A DNA stretch of 64,000 nt, taken from positions 558,001-622,000 of the forward strand of contig CAWBYL010000006.1 in the NCBI GenBank assembly GCA_963793025.1. The letters run 5' to 3'. Under the pieces are notes generated by a model. That model made no database searches. It had not been told where the DNA came from and worked only from the letters and a program-made list of their open reading frames with translations. A program made the position numbers and the translations under genes. Of this stretch, positions 8,868-18,223 are shown one piece after another. The stretch is from CAWBYL01 sp963793025. Lineage in GTDB: Bacteria > Actinomycetota > Acidimicrobiia > Acidimicrobiales > Acidimicrobilacustridaceae. Positions within the stretch are counted from its first letter, which is position 1. Each line of letters starts with the position of its first letter.

Positions 8868-9260
8868 ATGAGTGCCAGCCCTGCCCTCGTCGTCGACAGC
8901 AGCCCGCTGTCCTTCGCCGACACCACGCATGCCGTCCAAGCCGGCATCAGTCGACGAGGTCTGCGCCTCTTCTCCGTCATCGACCACGAGGCCGCCGCTC
9001 GCGAGGCCGGACTGGAGCTGCGGCCCACCCAGGTCTTCATCTTCGGGAGCCCGGCCGGCGGGACGCCACTCATGGACGCCCATCCCCTGCTCGCCCTCGA
9101 GCTGCCACTACGGATCCTCGTGTGGCAGGACGACGACGGCATGACCATGCTGGCCGCGCTTGCGGCCGATGCGGTGGTGGCGCAGTTCGACCTCCCGGCG
9201 CCGGCGCCCGCGCTGGCTGTACCCGCCGCCATCATCGGCGAGGTGGTCGACGGGCGGTGA
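8868..9260 (+). CDS. DUF302 family protein
   Basis: A 130-residue protein of the DUF302 family. The start SPLSFADTTHAVQAGISRRG and the middle VFIFGSPAGGTPLMDAHPLL are the family hallmarks, followed by LALELPLRILVWQDDDG. DUF302 proteins form small dimeric alpha/beta folds of unknown function and are often linked to stress or metal genes. ATG 8868 has a perfect AGGAGG seven bases upstream. Its stop overlaps by four bases (GTGA) the start of the hydrolase remnant that follows, which suggests the two were once translationally coupled. Confidence 0.85.
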   Translation: MSASPALVVDSSPLSFADTTHAVQAGISRRGLRLFSVIDHEAAAREAGLELRPTQVFIFGSPAGGTPLMDAHPLLALELPLRILVWQDDDGMTMLAALAADAVVAQFDLPAPAPALAVPAAIIGEVVDGR

Positions 9261-9440
9261 CCGAGGATCTCTGGGCCAAACGATGTGTCTGTGCTCGTGT
9301 GCACGCTGGCGAGGATCAGGTGGTCACGATCGCGGATCCGGTCGCGCTCAGCATCGAGTTGCTCGAGAACGTCACGATCGAGGTGTACCCCACGACAGGC
9401 CGGGCTCGCGGTGTCGTCGTTCACGGCTGTCGACGGCCTC
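9257..9440 (+). pseudogene. C-terminal remnant of a chloroperoxidase-type hydrolase
   Basis: The reading frame from GTG 9257 contains TEDLWAKRCVCARVHAGEDQ followed by VVTIADPVALSIELLENVTI and EVYP. This aligns with TEDLKAIDVPVLLLHGDDDQ-VVPIADSAELGIKLL-KVYP of the hydrolase at 6099-6923. The N-terminal two thirds, including the nucleophile elbow, are absent, and similarity stops near 9440. It is a decayed fragment of a second copy, next to the other decayed copy at 8051-8293. Confidence 0.6.
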
Positions 9441-9488
9441 GGCAATCGTCTGTTGCCCGGGTGAGTCCAGCGCACCACACTTCCCCGT

Positions 9489-12308
9489 GTGCAAGAAGGG
9501 GAGGCCCAGGAGCCGGTCGATAGTGGGCGTCGCGCCGGGCTTCGGACCCCGATCGGCCGAGCGACAGAGCGTGCCGAGGTCGCCGATCTCCTGGCTTCCG
9601 CACGCCGTGGACTCGGGTCGGTGTTGGTCATATGCGGTGATCCGGGCGTCGGGAAGACCACCCAGCTGGAAGCGGCGGTGTCCGACGCCAGCGAGTTCAA
9701 CGTTCTGCAGTTGGTGGCCATCGAATCCGAGATGCGAATCGGATTCGCCGCATTGCACGCATTGTTGAGGCCGCTGCTCGACGGTGTCGATGGTCTTCCT
9801 CCACGCCAGGCTCGTGCATTGAGGACCGCGTTCGGGGTCGAGGGTGACGGGGTCACTGACCCGCTCCTGGTGGGCCTCGCCGTGCTGACCTTGGTATCCG
9901 AAGCAGCCTCCTCGCAGCCGATGCTCATCGCGGTCGACGACGCACAGTGGCTCGATCAGGAGAGCATGGACGTCGTCAGCTTCGTGGCTAGACGACTTCT
10001 CGCCGATCACGTCGGCATGCTGATCGCCGTTCGCGGGCCCATCGTGCCCCGGCCGCTCGACGGACTCCCTCGCGTTGACTTGCTTTCCCTTCCCGACAGG
10101 CACGCGCGAGCGCTCGTCGACCAGTCGGCTGGCGCTCCCATCGCGGTGCAGGTTCGGGATCGGATCATCTCTGAAGCGCGAGGCAACCCGCTCGCGCTGG
10201 TCGAGTTGGTCCGCGACCTGTCGCCGGCTCAGCGCGCAGGGGTAGCCGAGTTGCCTGATCCTTTTCATGTCGATCAGCGCCTCGAGGAGCGCTTCGTGCG
10301 GCAGGTCCGAAGTCTGCCTCGCGCGACCCAGCAGTTGCTTCTCACCGCCGCTGCTGACCCAACCGGTGACATCTCACTGGTCCTGCGTGCGGGGGGCCAG
10401 CTCGACTTCGACGAGGGTGCCCTGGGGGCTGCCGCGACCGCCGATCTCTTGACCGAGGAGCCGACACTCTCGTTCCGTCACTCGGTCATCCGATCAGCGG
10501 TGTACCAGAGCGCGACTGAGCCCGAACGGCGCCGAGTTCATGCGGCGCTGGCGGCAGCCACGGACGTCGAGCACGACCCCGATCGTCGGGCCTGGCACCT
10601 CGCAGCGGCCAGCGCTGTGCCCAATGAGGAGATCGCTGACGACCTCGAACGCGCCGCGAATCGGTCACAGAGCCACGGCCGCTACGCGGCAACGGCCGCG
10701 TTCTTGGAACGGGCGGCAGAGCTGACGCCCGATCGTGGTCGTCGTGCGCTACGTCGGCTGTTCGCTGCTGCGGCGGCGCTGACCGCGGGCAACTCTGCAC
10801 ACGCACGCGAGATCGTGTCCCGTGCGATCCCCGATCTCGATGATGTCGTCGTCGCCGCTCAGGCTCGACGTATCGAAGCGGCCGCGATGTTCCTCGAGCT
10901 GTTTCTGGATGCTGCCGGCGACTCGGTCCCTGCCGGCCGTCAGGAGCAGATCATGTCTCTCATGTTGGAAGCGGTGTCGGTCGTAGCCCCGATCGACATA
11001 CACGGCGCACGGGAGATCCTTCTCGACGCCATTCCGATGGGCGTGTACTTCGCTGGTCCGGCACCGGCGAACGTACAAACGCCATCACGGGTGGCACTTT
11101 CCCTTCCACTGCCGATCGAGGCTGTCCCGACGACGACCGATCTGGTGCTCGACTCGCTGGCCACGTTGTTCGTCCACGGCTTCGAGCGAGCAACCGATGG
11201 GCTCAGACAGTGCCTTGCAGCCATCAAAGCGGACTCGGGCCTGCGTGACATGCCCCGCACGATGGCACTCGGTTGCTGGGTGGCATTCGCGCTCGGTGAC
11301 GACGAGGCGTTGATCGCGCTGGCGGGCGATCTGGAAACCATCTGTCGCGATCGTGGCGCCTACCAGATCCTTCCTGAAGTGCTCAGCTACCTCGGTCAGT
11401 ACGAGCTCAGGCGGGGGTCGCTGGCTCGGGCCGACGCCTACTTCGCCGAAGAGCGCGAAATTGAGGCGTTGTCCGGGCGCGAGATGCAGGCGGAAGTCGT
11501 TCAACTCTTGGTTGCGGCGTGGCGCGGGCGGGAGACCGAGGTGCGTTCGGCTTCGCTGCCGCTGTCCGAACGGGTCAGCGCCCTTCGCGTCGGACTGGCG
11601 TCCGCTTGGGTGGAGTACTCGCTGCTTCTCCTCGATCTTGGGATCGGTGACTACGCGGCCGCCGCTCGCAGGCAACCCGGGGATCCCGCCAACGACGTCG
11701 CGCTGGGCGCGTTCAAGGCGGCGGACGAGGTCGAAGCCCAAGTGCGGGGCGGCGATGCCGAGGTCGCAGCGGTTCGCGTGGCGTGGATGTCGGAGCGAGC
11801 GCTCGCCACCGGTGCCCCGCTCGAGCTCGGTCTGTCGGCTCGGTGTCGCGCTCTGCTCGCTCGCGACGAGGAGGCGGAGGCATATTTCCAGGAGTCTGTG
11901 GCGTATCTCGTGACGGCCGGGTCCGGCTTGCATCTTGCTCGTACCCGGCTGCTCTACGGCGAGTGGCTCCGCCGTCAAAAGCGACGACGAGATGCCAGAG
12001 CGGAGCTCGACGCGGCCCTCGCCACGTTCGAGTCGGCGGGTGCGAACGCGTTCGCGAACCGGACCCGCGCCGAGCTGCGGGCCACAGGAGCCAAGGCGCG
12101 TCAGCGAGTCGACGAGACGCGCAACGACCTGACTCCGCAGGAGGAGCAGATAGCCCGGCTGGCGGCCGAGGGGGCCACGAACCCGGAGATCGCCGGACGC
12201 CTCTTCATAAGCGCCAAGACGGTCGAGTACCACCTCAAGAAGGTTTACCGAAAGCTCGGCATCAACACTCGGCGGGAGCTCAGCCGAGTCTTGGTCGCCT
12301 CCGACTGA
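9489..12308 (+). CDS. Large AAA-type LuxR-family transcriptional regulator
   Basis: A 939-residue paralog of the regulator at 46-2883. Domains in order: STAND/AAA ATPase with intact Walker A GDPGVGKTTQL near residue 55 and Walker B MLIAVDDAQWLD near 155; winged-helix and helical repeats; and a C-terminal LuxR helix-turn-helix (DLTPQEEQIARLAAEGATNP, then EIAGRLFISAKTVEYHLKKV). It is predicted to be a cytoplasmic ATP-dependent activator whose repeat region senses a small molecule or protein partner. GTG 9489 lacks a clear ribosome-binding site, so the start is tentative. It sits just after the decayed copy of the 3.0-6.9 kb genes. Confidence 0.88.
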   Translation: MQEGEAQEPVDSGRRAGLRTPIGRATERAEVADLLASARRGLGSVLVICGDPGVGKTTQLEAAVSDASEFNVLQLVAIESEMRIGFAALHALLRPLLDGVDGLPPRQARALRTAFGVEGDGVTDPLLVGLAVLTLVSEAASSQPMLIAVDDAQWLDQESMDVVSFVARRLLADHVGMLIAVRGPIVPRPLDGLPRVDLLSLPDRHARALVDQSAGAPIAVQVRDRIISEARGNPLALVELVRDLSPAQRAGVAELPDPFHVDQRLEERFVRQVRSLPRATQQLLLTAAADPTGDISLVLRAGGQLDFDEGALGAAATADLLTEEPTLSFRHSVIRSAVYQSATEPERRRVHAALAAATDVEHDPDRRAWHLAAASAVPNEEIADDLERAANRSQSHGRYAATAAFLERAAELTPDRGRRALRRLFAAAAALTAGNSAHAREIVSRAIPDLDDVVVAAQARRIEAAAMFLELFLDAAGDSVPAGRQEQIMSLMLEAVSVVAPIDIHGAREILLDAIPMGVYFAGPAPANVQTPSRVALSLPLPIEAVPTTTDLVLDSLATLFVHGFERATDGLRQCLAAIKADSGLRDMPRTMALGCWVAFALGDDEALIALAGDLETICRDRGAYQILPEVLSYLGQYELRRGSLARADAYFAEEREIEALSGREMQAEVVQLLVAAWRGRETEVRSASLPLSERVSALRVGLASAWVEYSLLLLDLGIGDYAAAARRQPGDPANDVALGAFKAADEVEAQVRGGDAEVAAVRVAWMSERALATGAPLELGLSARCRALLARDEEAEAYFQESVAYLVTAGSGLHLARTRLLYGEWLRRQKRRRDARAELDAALATFESAGANAFANRTRAELRATGAKARQRVDETRNDLTPQEEQIARLAAEGATNPEIAGRLFISAKTVEYHLKKVYRKLGINTRRELSRVLVASD

Positions 12309-12353
12309 CCGGGTCTTCTCGGTTGTGGGGGACCCGCTCGGGTCGACGCGCGG

Positions 12354-12731
12354 TCAGCTCTCGGTGGCCTCGAGCATGGCCCCCATCTGGGCGAGGTCGA
12401 AGTACTCACGCCACTCGGCGATCTTGTCGCCCCGGAATTCGATGACTCCCATGAGTGGGACGCGTACGGGGCCGGTTGGACGCGGGATCACGTCGTGACG
12501 CTCCATCAAGGCCACGTCCCCTTCGACCACGACGTGGCGGAAGTCGAAGTCGATTCCCTGGAGGGCTCCGATCCATCCCGCGACCATCGTGCGGATGGCC
12601 TCGCGTCCCTCCACACGCTCCATCGGAACGTTGTGGCATACGCCGTCGTCGGTGAACCACTCAGCCACCTGGTCGGCGTCACCGCTGCGCCATGCGTCGA
12701 AGAAGGCGGCGACGAGTTGCTTTCGATCCAT
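12354..12731 (-). CDS. Limonene-1,2-epoxide hydrolase-like / SnoaL-fold protein
   Basis: A 125-residue NTF2-like protein. The arrangement MERHDV (Arg78, Asp80) and WREYFDLAQ (Asp112) reproduces the Arg-Asp/Asp catalytic set of limonene-1,2-epoxide hydrolases. Asn34 matches the conserved Asn of the family's Tyr-x-Asn pair, but the Tyr position is Cys32. Those enzymes add water to a terpene epoxide without a covalent intermediate. Activity is therefore plausible but may differ. It is convergent with the LuxR gene and lies beside an IclR regulator. The alternative is a generic SnoaL-like protein. Confidence 0.75.
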   Translation of the reverse strand: MDRKQLVAAFFDAWRSGDADQVAEWFTDDGVCHNVPMERVEGREAIRTMVAGWIGALQGIDFDFRHVVVEGDVALMERHDVIPRPTGPVRVPLMGVIEFRGDKIAEWREYFDLAQMGAMLEATES

Positions 12732-12827
12732 GGGTTCCTCACGTGTTCAGTTGGTTGGCTGGCGGGCGAGACCTGCACCGTCGTGGTGGTTCTCCGGATG
12801 GCGTGCCCTCCCCGATGGTCGGGGTGC

Positions 12828-13622
12828 TCAGACGTGCACGGCGTGGTGGCCCCCGAGGTCGGCTGACGCGGTGGCGGTCGCGAGCTGGAGCTCGCTGACG
12901 AGCGGACCGAGCGCCGCCTCGTCGAGGCCAGGCGGAAGCATGAGACCGAGCGCTCCGCAGACGGCGAGGTCCTGATCGAACACCGGGACGGCGAGGCCAC
13001 CCGAGCGAGCCCCGACCGACCCGACGACGGGTGACTCTGCTTCGTTGCGCACCTCGTAGCCGCGTGCGCGGATCTCGTCGAGGTGTGCGCTCAGGTCGTC
13101 GGACACCGAGGAGGGGCGGTCATCGCGGTCGAGATGGGCGAGGAACACGCGCCCCGCCGCGGTCTGATCGGCGGCGAACCTGTGGCCGAGTACACGGTTC
13201 ACCGCCTCGCCTCCGTGCAGCTCGACCCGGTCGCTGCAGACGACGGTCCCGTTCTCGTAGAAGCTGAGGACCGACCCGTAGCCCGTTCGCTTCACGAGCG
13301 GCCGGCTCGCGGCCAGCATGGCTTCACGGGCTCGCTTGCCGGTCGCCGCCTGGAAGCCGAGCTCCACGACCAGCCACGAGGTGGTGAATCGGGTCGGGTT
13401 CCCGTGAGCGGTGGCCCAGCCGTCGGTCACCAAGGTCTGGAGCACTCGATGGGCGGACGGTCGCGGGATCGACAGGGCCGTGGCCACCTCTCGGGCGGTG
13501 AGGGGCTGCCGGCTCGACGCCAGGGCAGCAAGAGCCAGGAGCTGACGCGCGCCCCCGCGGGCTGAGTCGGCACCGACGCTCGAGTCGGCCGATGTCAGGT
13601 CGCTCTGGTCGATGTTGTCCAT
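12828..13622 (-). CDS. IclR-family transcriptional regulator
   Basis: About 264 residues. The N-terminal winged helix-turn-helix is LTAREVATALSIPRPSAHRV followed by LQTLVTDGWA. The C-terminal IclR effector domain runs from about residue 100 (RPLVKRTGYGSVLSFYENGT) to the end. ATG 13622 has GAGGG about seven bases upstream. It is transcribed away from the amidohydrolase at 13744, and the intervening sequence holds TGTC-type inverted repeats suitable as its operator. IclR proteins usually control adjacent catabolic genes, so the amidohydrolase and binding lipoprotein downstream are likely targets. Confidence 0.88.
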   Translation of the reverse strand: MDNIDQSDLTSADSSVGADSARGGARQLLALAALASSRQPLTAREVATALSIPRPSAHRVLQTLVTDGWATAHGNPTRFTTSWLVVELGFQAATGKRAREAMLAASRPLVKRTGYGSVLSFYENGTVVCSDRVELHGGEAVNRVLGHRFAADQTAAGRVFLAHLDRDDRPSSVSDDLSAHLDEIRARGYEVRNEAESPVVGSVGARSGGLAVPVFDQDLAVCGALGLMLPPGLDEAALGPLVSELQLATATASADLGGHHAVHV

Positions 13623-13639
13623 GGTTGAAGCCCTCATAA

Positions 13640-13729
13640 CTTGTCAGAGTGTCAAGGAAATCGTTGATTTTGTCCACCTACTTGTCCATAGTGTCAGAAA
13701 TGCGGATGAATCTGTCCGGCATATGGACA
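13640..13729. promoter_or_regulatory. Divergent promoter region with candidate IclR operators
   Basis: Between the divergent IclR and amidohydrolase genes, TGTCC at 13713-13717 and GGACA at 13725-13729 form a perfect 5-7-5 inverted repeat. CTTG at 13640 and CAAG at 13653-13656 bracket a second partial palindrome. Several further TGTC half-sites (TTGTCC, GTGTCAG) lie between. The region is AT-richer than its surroundings. IclR proteins bind imperfect palindromes near their own promoters, so these are the best operator candidates. Confidence 0.4.
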
Positions 13730-13743
13730 CTTGGGGGATTGAC

Positions 13744-15492
13744 GTGGCTCGGTACGACACCATCATCAGGGGGGGCACGGTCGTGGACGGGCTCCGGAAC
13801 GGTCGTTTCGTGGGGGACATCGGCATACGGGACGGGCGCATCGCCGCGATGGGCGGACTGGACGCCGACGCCGATCGCGTGCTCGATGCATCCGGGTTGA
13901 TCGTTGCGCCCGGTTTCGTCGATCTGCACACCCACTACGACTCTCAGGTCTTCTGGGACCCGTACTGCTCGATATCGAGTTGGCACGGCGTCACGTCGGT
14001 GGCCATCGGCAACTGCGGGTTCGGGTTCGCCCCGTGCAAGCCGCAGGACCAAGAACGCACCATGCTCGCCATGACCCGTAACGAGGCGGTCCCGCTCGAG
14101 TCGATGCAGGCGGGCATGCCCTGGGACTGGGAGACGTTCCCGGAGTTCCTCGAGAGCCTCGAGCGGACCCCGAAGGGCGTCAACGTGTTGAGCTACCTCC
14201 CGCTCGCGCCTCTGTTCAACTACGTGATGGGGGCCGACGAGGCGAAGAAGCGTCGGCCCGTGGAGGCGGAGCGGGACGAGATGTGCCGCCTCCTTGAGCA
14301 GGCCATGGATGCCGGGGCATGTGGCTTCTCCACTCAATGGCTCGGGTCCGAGAGCCATCAGCGTGACTACGACGGCACCCCGATGGTGACCGACACGTTG
14401 TCCATCGATGATCTCGTCCCGTTCGCCGAGGTGCTGCGCAAGCTCGGCCGAGGTGTGATCCAGGGAATCGGCGGGACCTACGAGAACTGGGAGCGCCTGG
14501 CCGAGGTCAGCGGACGCCCGTTCGTCTACAACACGGTCTCTGTCGTCGCCGACCAGCACGGTATGCCGGTCGGGTACTCGGCGGCCACGCTCGACTGGAT
14601 CCATGCTGCGAACGCTCGAGGCAACCGCATCTTCGGCCAGGCCACCACCATCGAGAACGAGCTCCAGTTCACCCTCGAGGACTGGAACCTCTTCGACTTC
14701 AGCCCGCTGTGGCGCGAGGTCACCATCGGTACGCCGGCGGAGCGCGCCGAGAAGCTCGCCGACCCGGAGCGCCGGGCCGGGCTGATCGCCGAGTACGACG
14801 CCGGGTTCAACATGGGGATCGTGGGCCCCAACGGCTTCCGAGACATCACGGTGCTCTGGGTGCACGACTTCGGGCTCAAAGAGCTGGATTACGAAGGCCG
14901 CAGCATCGGCGAGATCGCCGAGCGTGACGAGAAGCATCCGATCGAGGCCTTCCTCGACCTGGTCCTCGCCGACGATCTCAAGACCGGGTTCGGCGCCGCC
15001 ACCGTCACCGACGAGCTGCGCACGACCGAGGCGTACCAGACCGAGCTGGCTCGGGTGGCCACCGATCCCTATTGCATCCCGGGAATCTCCGATGGCGGGG
15101 CGCACACCAAGTTCATCACCAGCGGGTCCTACCCGACCGACTTCCTCGTCGACCTCGTCCGTGAGGCCGGGATCATGGACCTCGAGCAGGCGCACTGGCA
15201 CCTGAGCACGCTTCCCGCTCTCGCCGCAGGGTTCCGCGATCGCGGCTACCTGCAAGAGGGCATGCCCGCCGACATCGTCGTCTACGACTACGAGAACCTC
15301 ACGCTGCTCGACCGTTATCGGGCCTACGACTACCCCGCCGACGAGTGGCGCCTGGCGCGCAAGGCCGACGGCTACCGGTGGATCCTCGTGAACGGCGAAG
15401 TCACCTTCGTCGACGGTGTGTGTTCAGGGGCCACCGCCGGGGCTCTGCTCCGCCACGGCACGGCCGCCGACCGGGCCTCCACCGGCCGTTGA
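13744..15492 (+). CDS. N-acyl-D-amino-acid deacylase-family amidohydrolase
   Basis: A 582-residue member of the D-aminoacylase branch of the amidohydrolase superfamily. Visible motifs: IIRGGTVVDG start strand; metal site VDLHTHYDSQ; GNCGFGFAPC with the Cys characteristic of D-aminoacylases; and a late GISDGGAHTKFI metal-ligand motif. The C-terminal small beta domain includes GMPADIVVYDYENL. It would hydrolyse N-acyl-D-amino acids or related amides in the cytoplasm, but the family is broad. GTG 13744 with GGGGGA five bases upstream is preferred over upstream in-frame ATGs. A paralog lies at 19664-21436. The lipoprotein gene follows 14 bases downstream, probably in the same operon. Confidence 0.85.
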   Translation: MARYDTIIRGGTVVDGLRNGRFVGDIGIRDGRIAAMGGLDADADRVLDASGLIVAPGFVDLHTHYDSQVFWDPYCSISSWHGVTSVAIGNCGFGFAPCKPQDQERTMLAMTRNEAVPLESMQAGMPWDWETFPEFLESLERTPKGVNVLSYLPLAPLFNYVMGADEAKKRRPVEAERDEMCRLLEQAMDAGACGFSTQWLGSESHQRDYDGTPMVTDTLSIDDLVPFAEVLRKLGRGVIQGIGGTYENWERLAEVSGRPFVYNTVSVVADQHGMPVGYSAATLDWIHAANARGNRIFGQATTIENELQFTLEDWNLFDFSPLWREVTIGTPAERAEKLADPERRAGLIAEYDAGFNMGIVGPNGFRDITVLWVHDFGLKELDYEGRSIGEIAERDEKHPIEAFLDLVLADDLKTGFGAATVTDELRTTEAYQTELARVATDPYCIPGISDGGAHTKFITSGSYPTDFLVDLVREAGIMDLEQAHWHLSTLPALAAGFRDRGYLQEGMPADIVVYDYENLTLLDRYRAYDYPADEWRLARKADGYRWILVNGEVTFVDGVCSGATAGALLRHGTAADRASTGR

Positions 15493-15506
15493 AGCCGGTG
15501 CGAACG

Positions 15507-16919
15507 ATGAACGTGCCGGCGAACCAGGGACACGCGCAGAAGCGGATGCGGACCCTCGCGATGTTCGTCGCATTGACGTTCGCGGCGGCGGCATGCGGCA
15601 GCGGGCGGAGTTCGGCAGGTACCGAGGGGACCGGCTCGTCCACCACCACGTCGAATCCGTCGGAGTCGATCAGGTTCGGGGACCTCGAGAGCCCGTGTGG
15701 CCCCGGAGACGCCTCCGGGGCGACCGACCAGGGCGTTGACGCCAGCAGCATCACCATCGGTTACGGCGACGACGCCGGTTACACGGCAAACCCCGGCATC
15801 GGCAAGGAGGCCAGCGACGCCGTCACGGCGATGTTGACCTGGTGCAACGATCAGGGTGGGATCAACGGTCGCCAGATCGAGGGCAACTACTACGACGCCA
15901 AGATCACCGAGGTCAACAACGCCATGACCGAGGCCTGCGGTCAGGTCTTCATGCTCGTCGGGCAGTGGTGGGCGCTCGCCGGCGCGGCTGAGCAGACACG
16001 GCTCGATTGCGGTCTCCCGACAGTGCCGGCCTCGCTCGCCGGCTCTGACCAGGCCAACGCGCCTCTGCTGATCGCCCCGATCGCCCAACCGATCGACTAC
16101 TTCAACGTGGCCGGCCCCGCCCAGATCGCCGAGGCCTTTCCGAACGAGGTGAAGAAGACCGGGTTGATGGAGAGCAACTTCCCGTCGGTCATCGACTACG
16201 TCCAGCGCTTCACCGGTTCGGTCGACCAGGTTGGTTGGGGGTTCCTGGATTGCACCATCCAGTACCCGATCACCGGCGTCACCGACTTCAAGCCCTATCT
16301 GCAGAGGCTGAAGGACTGCGGAGCCGAGACGGTGCTGACCCTAGACAACTCGGGCAGCTTCATGAACATGCTGGACGCAGCCAACCAGATCGACTTCCAC
16401 CCGCTGTGGGTCAACGTGGCCTCGGTCTACAGCCAGGACTTCGCGAGGTCGAACGTGTCCGGGAACGCTGACAACGTGTACTTCGCGTATGACCTCGTCC
16501 CCCTCGACTTCACGCCGGCGGGCAGCGCCAACGCTCGGTACGTGGAGCTCGTCACCGCGGAGAACGGCAAGCTCGGCTACGGGGGGCAGACCGCGGCCTC
16601 CGCCTTTCTCCTGTGGGCGACCGCGGTGAAGGCGTGCGGCAACGATGTCAGCCGCACGTGCGTCATGAGTCAGCTCGGCACGGTCCATGACTGGACTGCG
16701 GGTGGACTGAGCGCTCCCCAGGATCCTGGTGGGAACATGCCGGGCCAGTGCCAGCAGGTCATGAAGGTCGAGGGCACATCGTTCGTCCAGTGGGACCCCG
16801 GGACGCCGGGCGAGTTCGCCTGCGACCCGTCCTACGTCGTGAAGATCGACCCGCTCCCGGATGCCGCGGCCGGCATGGAGCTGGACCAGGATCGGGTAGC
16901 GCACAACTACCTGCCCTGA
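15507..16919 (+). CDS. Orphan ABC-type substrate-binding lipoprotein (paralog 1)
   Basis: A 470-residue lipoprotein: basic start, hydrophobic core TLAMFVALTFAAAACG with a lipobox Cys, a Ser/Thr-rich linker, then a type I periplasmic-binding fold related to branched-chain amino-acid receptors. Family signatures are GATDQGV, ITIGYGDDAGY, WCNDQGGINGR and YYDAKITEVNN. Ten cysteines follow the lipobox and all ten recur in the paralogs at 36016 and 58955, which points to about five disulfides. No permease or ATPase gene is adjacent. It lies directly behind an amidohydrolase and before a TetR gene. I infer a surface-anchored binding protein for a catabolic substrate; ligand unknown. ATG 15546 is an alternative start. 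Confidence 0.85.
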   Translation: MNVPANQGHAQKRMRTLAMFVALTFAAAACGSGRSSAGTEGTGSSTTTSNPSESIRFGDLESPCGPGDASGATDQGVDASSITIGYGDDAGYTANPGIGKEASDAVTAMLTWCNDQGGINGRQIEGNYYDAKITEVNNAMTEACGQVFMLVGQWWALAGAAEQTRLDCGLPTVPASLAGSDQANAPLLIAPIAQPIDYFNVAGPAQIAEAFPNEVKKTGLMESNFPSVIDYVQRFTGSVDQVGWGFLDCTIQYPITGVTDFKPYLQRLKDCGAETVLTLDNSGSFMNMLDAANQIDFHPLWVNVASVYSQDFARSNVSGNADNVYFAYDLVPLDFTPAGSANARYVELVTAENGKLGYGGQTAASAFLLWATAVKACGNDVSRTCVMSQLGTVHDWTAGGLSAPQDPGGNMPGQCQQVMKVEGTSFVQWDPGTPGEFACDPSYVVKIDPLPDAAAGMELDQDRVAHNYLP

Positions 16920-16967
16920 TGGGTCCTTGCCGCTCAGCGACGTCGGTGAGGCGCTGACCCACCGGGG

Positions 16968-17630
16968 TCAGGAATCGGCGCTCGTCGTGGCGGGCGTCTC
17001 GGGTCCATCGCTTCGTTCGATCCACACGATCGCCAGGTCGACGAGTACGTCGATGAAGCCTCCGAGTGGCTCCTGCAGAACCGCGGCGCGCTGATAGAGC
17101 GCACCGATGAGGACGTCGAGGAGGTCGATGGCCGACATCGGGGATATCGACGGGCAGACATCGGAACGCTGCAACCTCGTGACGAAGGTGCCCCGCATCG
17201 TTTGCCACTGGGCCGCGATCACTTCCCGGCGAAGGTCGGGATCTCCGCTGAAGTCAGCGAGCAGGCCGGGCCAGCCGGCTCGAAAGACCGGCGTCGAGAA
17301 GTAGGCGGCGGCCGCGGCCAGGAAGGTTCGCAGGTCAACCGAGAGGTCGCCGGTGTCCTCGATCCACCGCCGGTCGTCGATCGTTCCCGGGAACAGGGAC
17401 GCGAACACCAGGTGAGCCTTCGACGGCCACCTCAGGTACAGGGTGGGTCGACCAACGGACGCCCGCTTGGCCACGAGGTCCATGCTCAGGCCGTTGTATC
17501 CGGCCTCGACGAGGATCTCTCGCGTGGCCTCGATGGCCCTGCTCTCGATGGCGGGATCACGAGGGCGACCCCTCGGTGTCTTCGGCCTCGGGGAGTTGGG
17601 GGACTCGACGTTGACATCCATGACTGCCAT
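16968..17630 (-). CDS. TetR-family transcriptional regulator
   Basis: About 220 residues. The N-terminal helix-turn-helix region reads IEATREILVEAGYNGLSMDL, then VAKRASVGRPTLYLRWPSK. The ligand domain is typical of the TetR C-terminal dimer. ATG 17630 has GGGAGG four bases upstream on the minus strand, so the longer frame to 17657 is not used. It is convergent with the first binding lipoprotein and divergent from the DksA-like gene. No clear palindromic operator was found in the 94-base upstream gap. Confidence 0.85.
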   Translation of the reverse strand: MAVMDVNVESPNSPRPKTPRGRPRDPAIESRAIEATREILVEAGYNGLSMDLVAKRASVGRPTLYLRWPSKAHLVFASLFPGTIDDRRWIEDTGDLSVDLRTFLAAAAAYFSTPVFRAGWPGLLADFSGDPDLRREVIAAQWQTMRGTFVTRLQRSDVCPSISPMSAIDLLDVLIGALYQRAAVLQEPLGGFIDVLVDLAIVWIERSDGPETPATTSADS

Positions 17631-17724
17631 CGATCCTCCCATTCGCGAACGGCGCACGGCGATGATCGCGCCCGGAGTCGGAGGTCACGTCGGCATCTCG
17701 CGTCGGTCCGGATAGGAACAGCGC

Positions 17725-18105
17725 GTGGCCACCACCGATCCCCCGACCATGGTCGAGCGCATTCGACGCGACCGCGCTGAGACGGTGCGGTTGGTCGACG
17801 CCTTGACGACGGAACTGGACGAGATCATCGAGTCGGTGTCGTTGTCGAACAACGACGACGAACACGATCCCGACGGTGCGACGAACGGCTACGAACGGGC
17901 CAAGGCCACCGCCCTGCTCCGTCACGCCCAGGATCATCTGGTCGAGCTCGACCGGGCCAGCGAGCGTCTGCGGGACGGAACCTACGGACGGTGCGAGCGG
18001 TGCGGCGGAGCGGTCAACGAGGATCGGCTCGACGCGCTGCCGACGACGACCCGGTGCGCGTCGTGTGCGGGAGCGACTCCGGCGCGGCGTGGTGGGATGT
18101 GGTGA
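17725..18105 (+). CDS. DksA/TraR-type zinc-finger protein
   Basis: A 126-residue protein with a coiled-coil N terminus (ERIRRDRAETVRLVDALTTE to LLRHAQDHLVELDRASERL) and a C-terminal C4 zinc finger, GRCERCGG and TRCASCAG with 17 residues between the CxxC pairs. It matches the TraR/DksA/RNA-polymerase-binding family found in actinobacteria. The family acts in the RNA polymerase secondary channel or as a general regulator. GTG 17725 follows a weak AGGAA. It is divergent from the TetR gene. Function beyond the family is inference. Confidence 0.82.
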   Translation: MATTDPPTMVERIRRDRAETVRLVDALTTELDEIIESVSLSNNDDEHDPDGATNGYERAKATALLRHAQDHLVELDRASERLRDGTYGRCERCGGAVNEDRLDALPTTTRCASCAGATPARRGGMW

Positions 18106-18223
18106 GGGGGTCTCGCTGAGCGTGCTCTCCCTCGAACTTCACCAGCCGCTACATGAGCTGACCCGAGGTGGCCGCCGCCGGCTACCCGGGGTTCGCCGGG
18201 CGGCCGGCGGCCGTCTCGGCAGC

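Noticed and set aside
12331..12344. GACCCG-CT-CGGGTC inverted repeat between convergent genes
   Set aside because: Loop of two bases and short arms; could be a weak terminator but is common by chance at this GC content.
13678..15255. 525-codon minus-strand frame
   Set aside because: Antisense to the amidohydrolase with full catalytic motifs; no recognisable domain.
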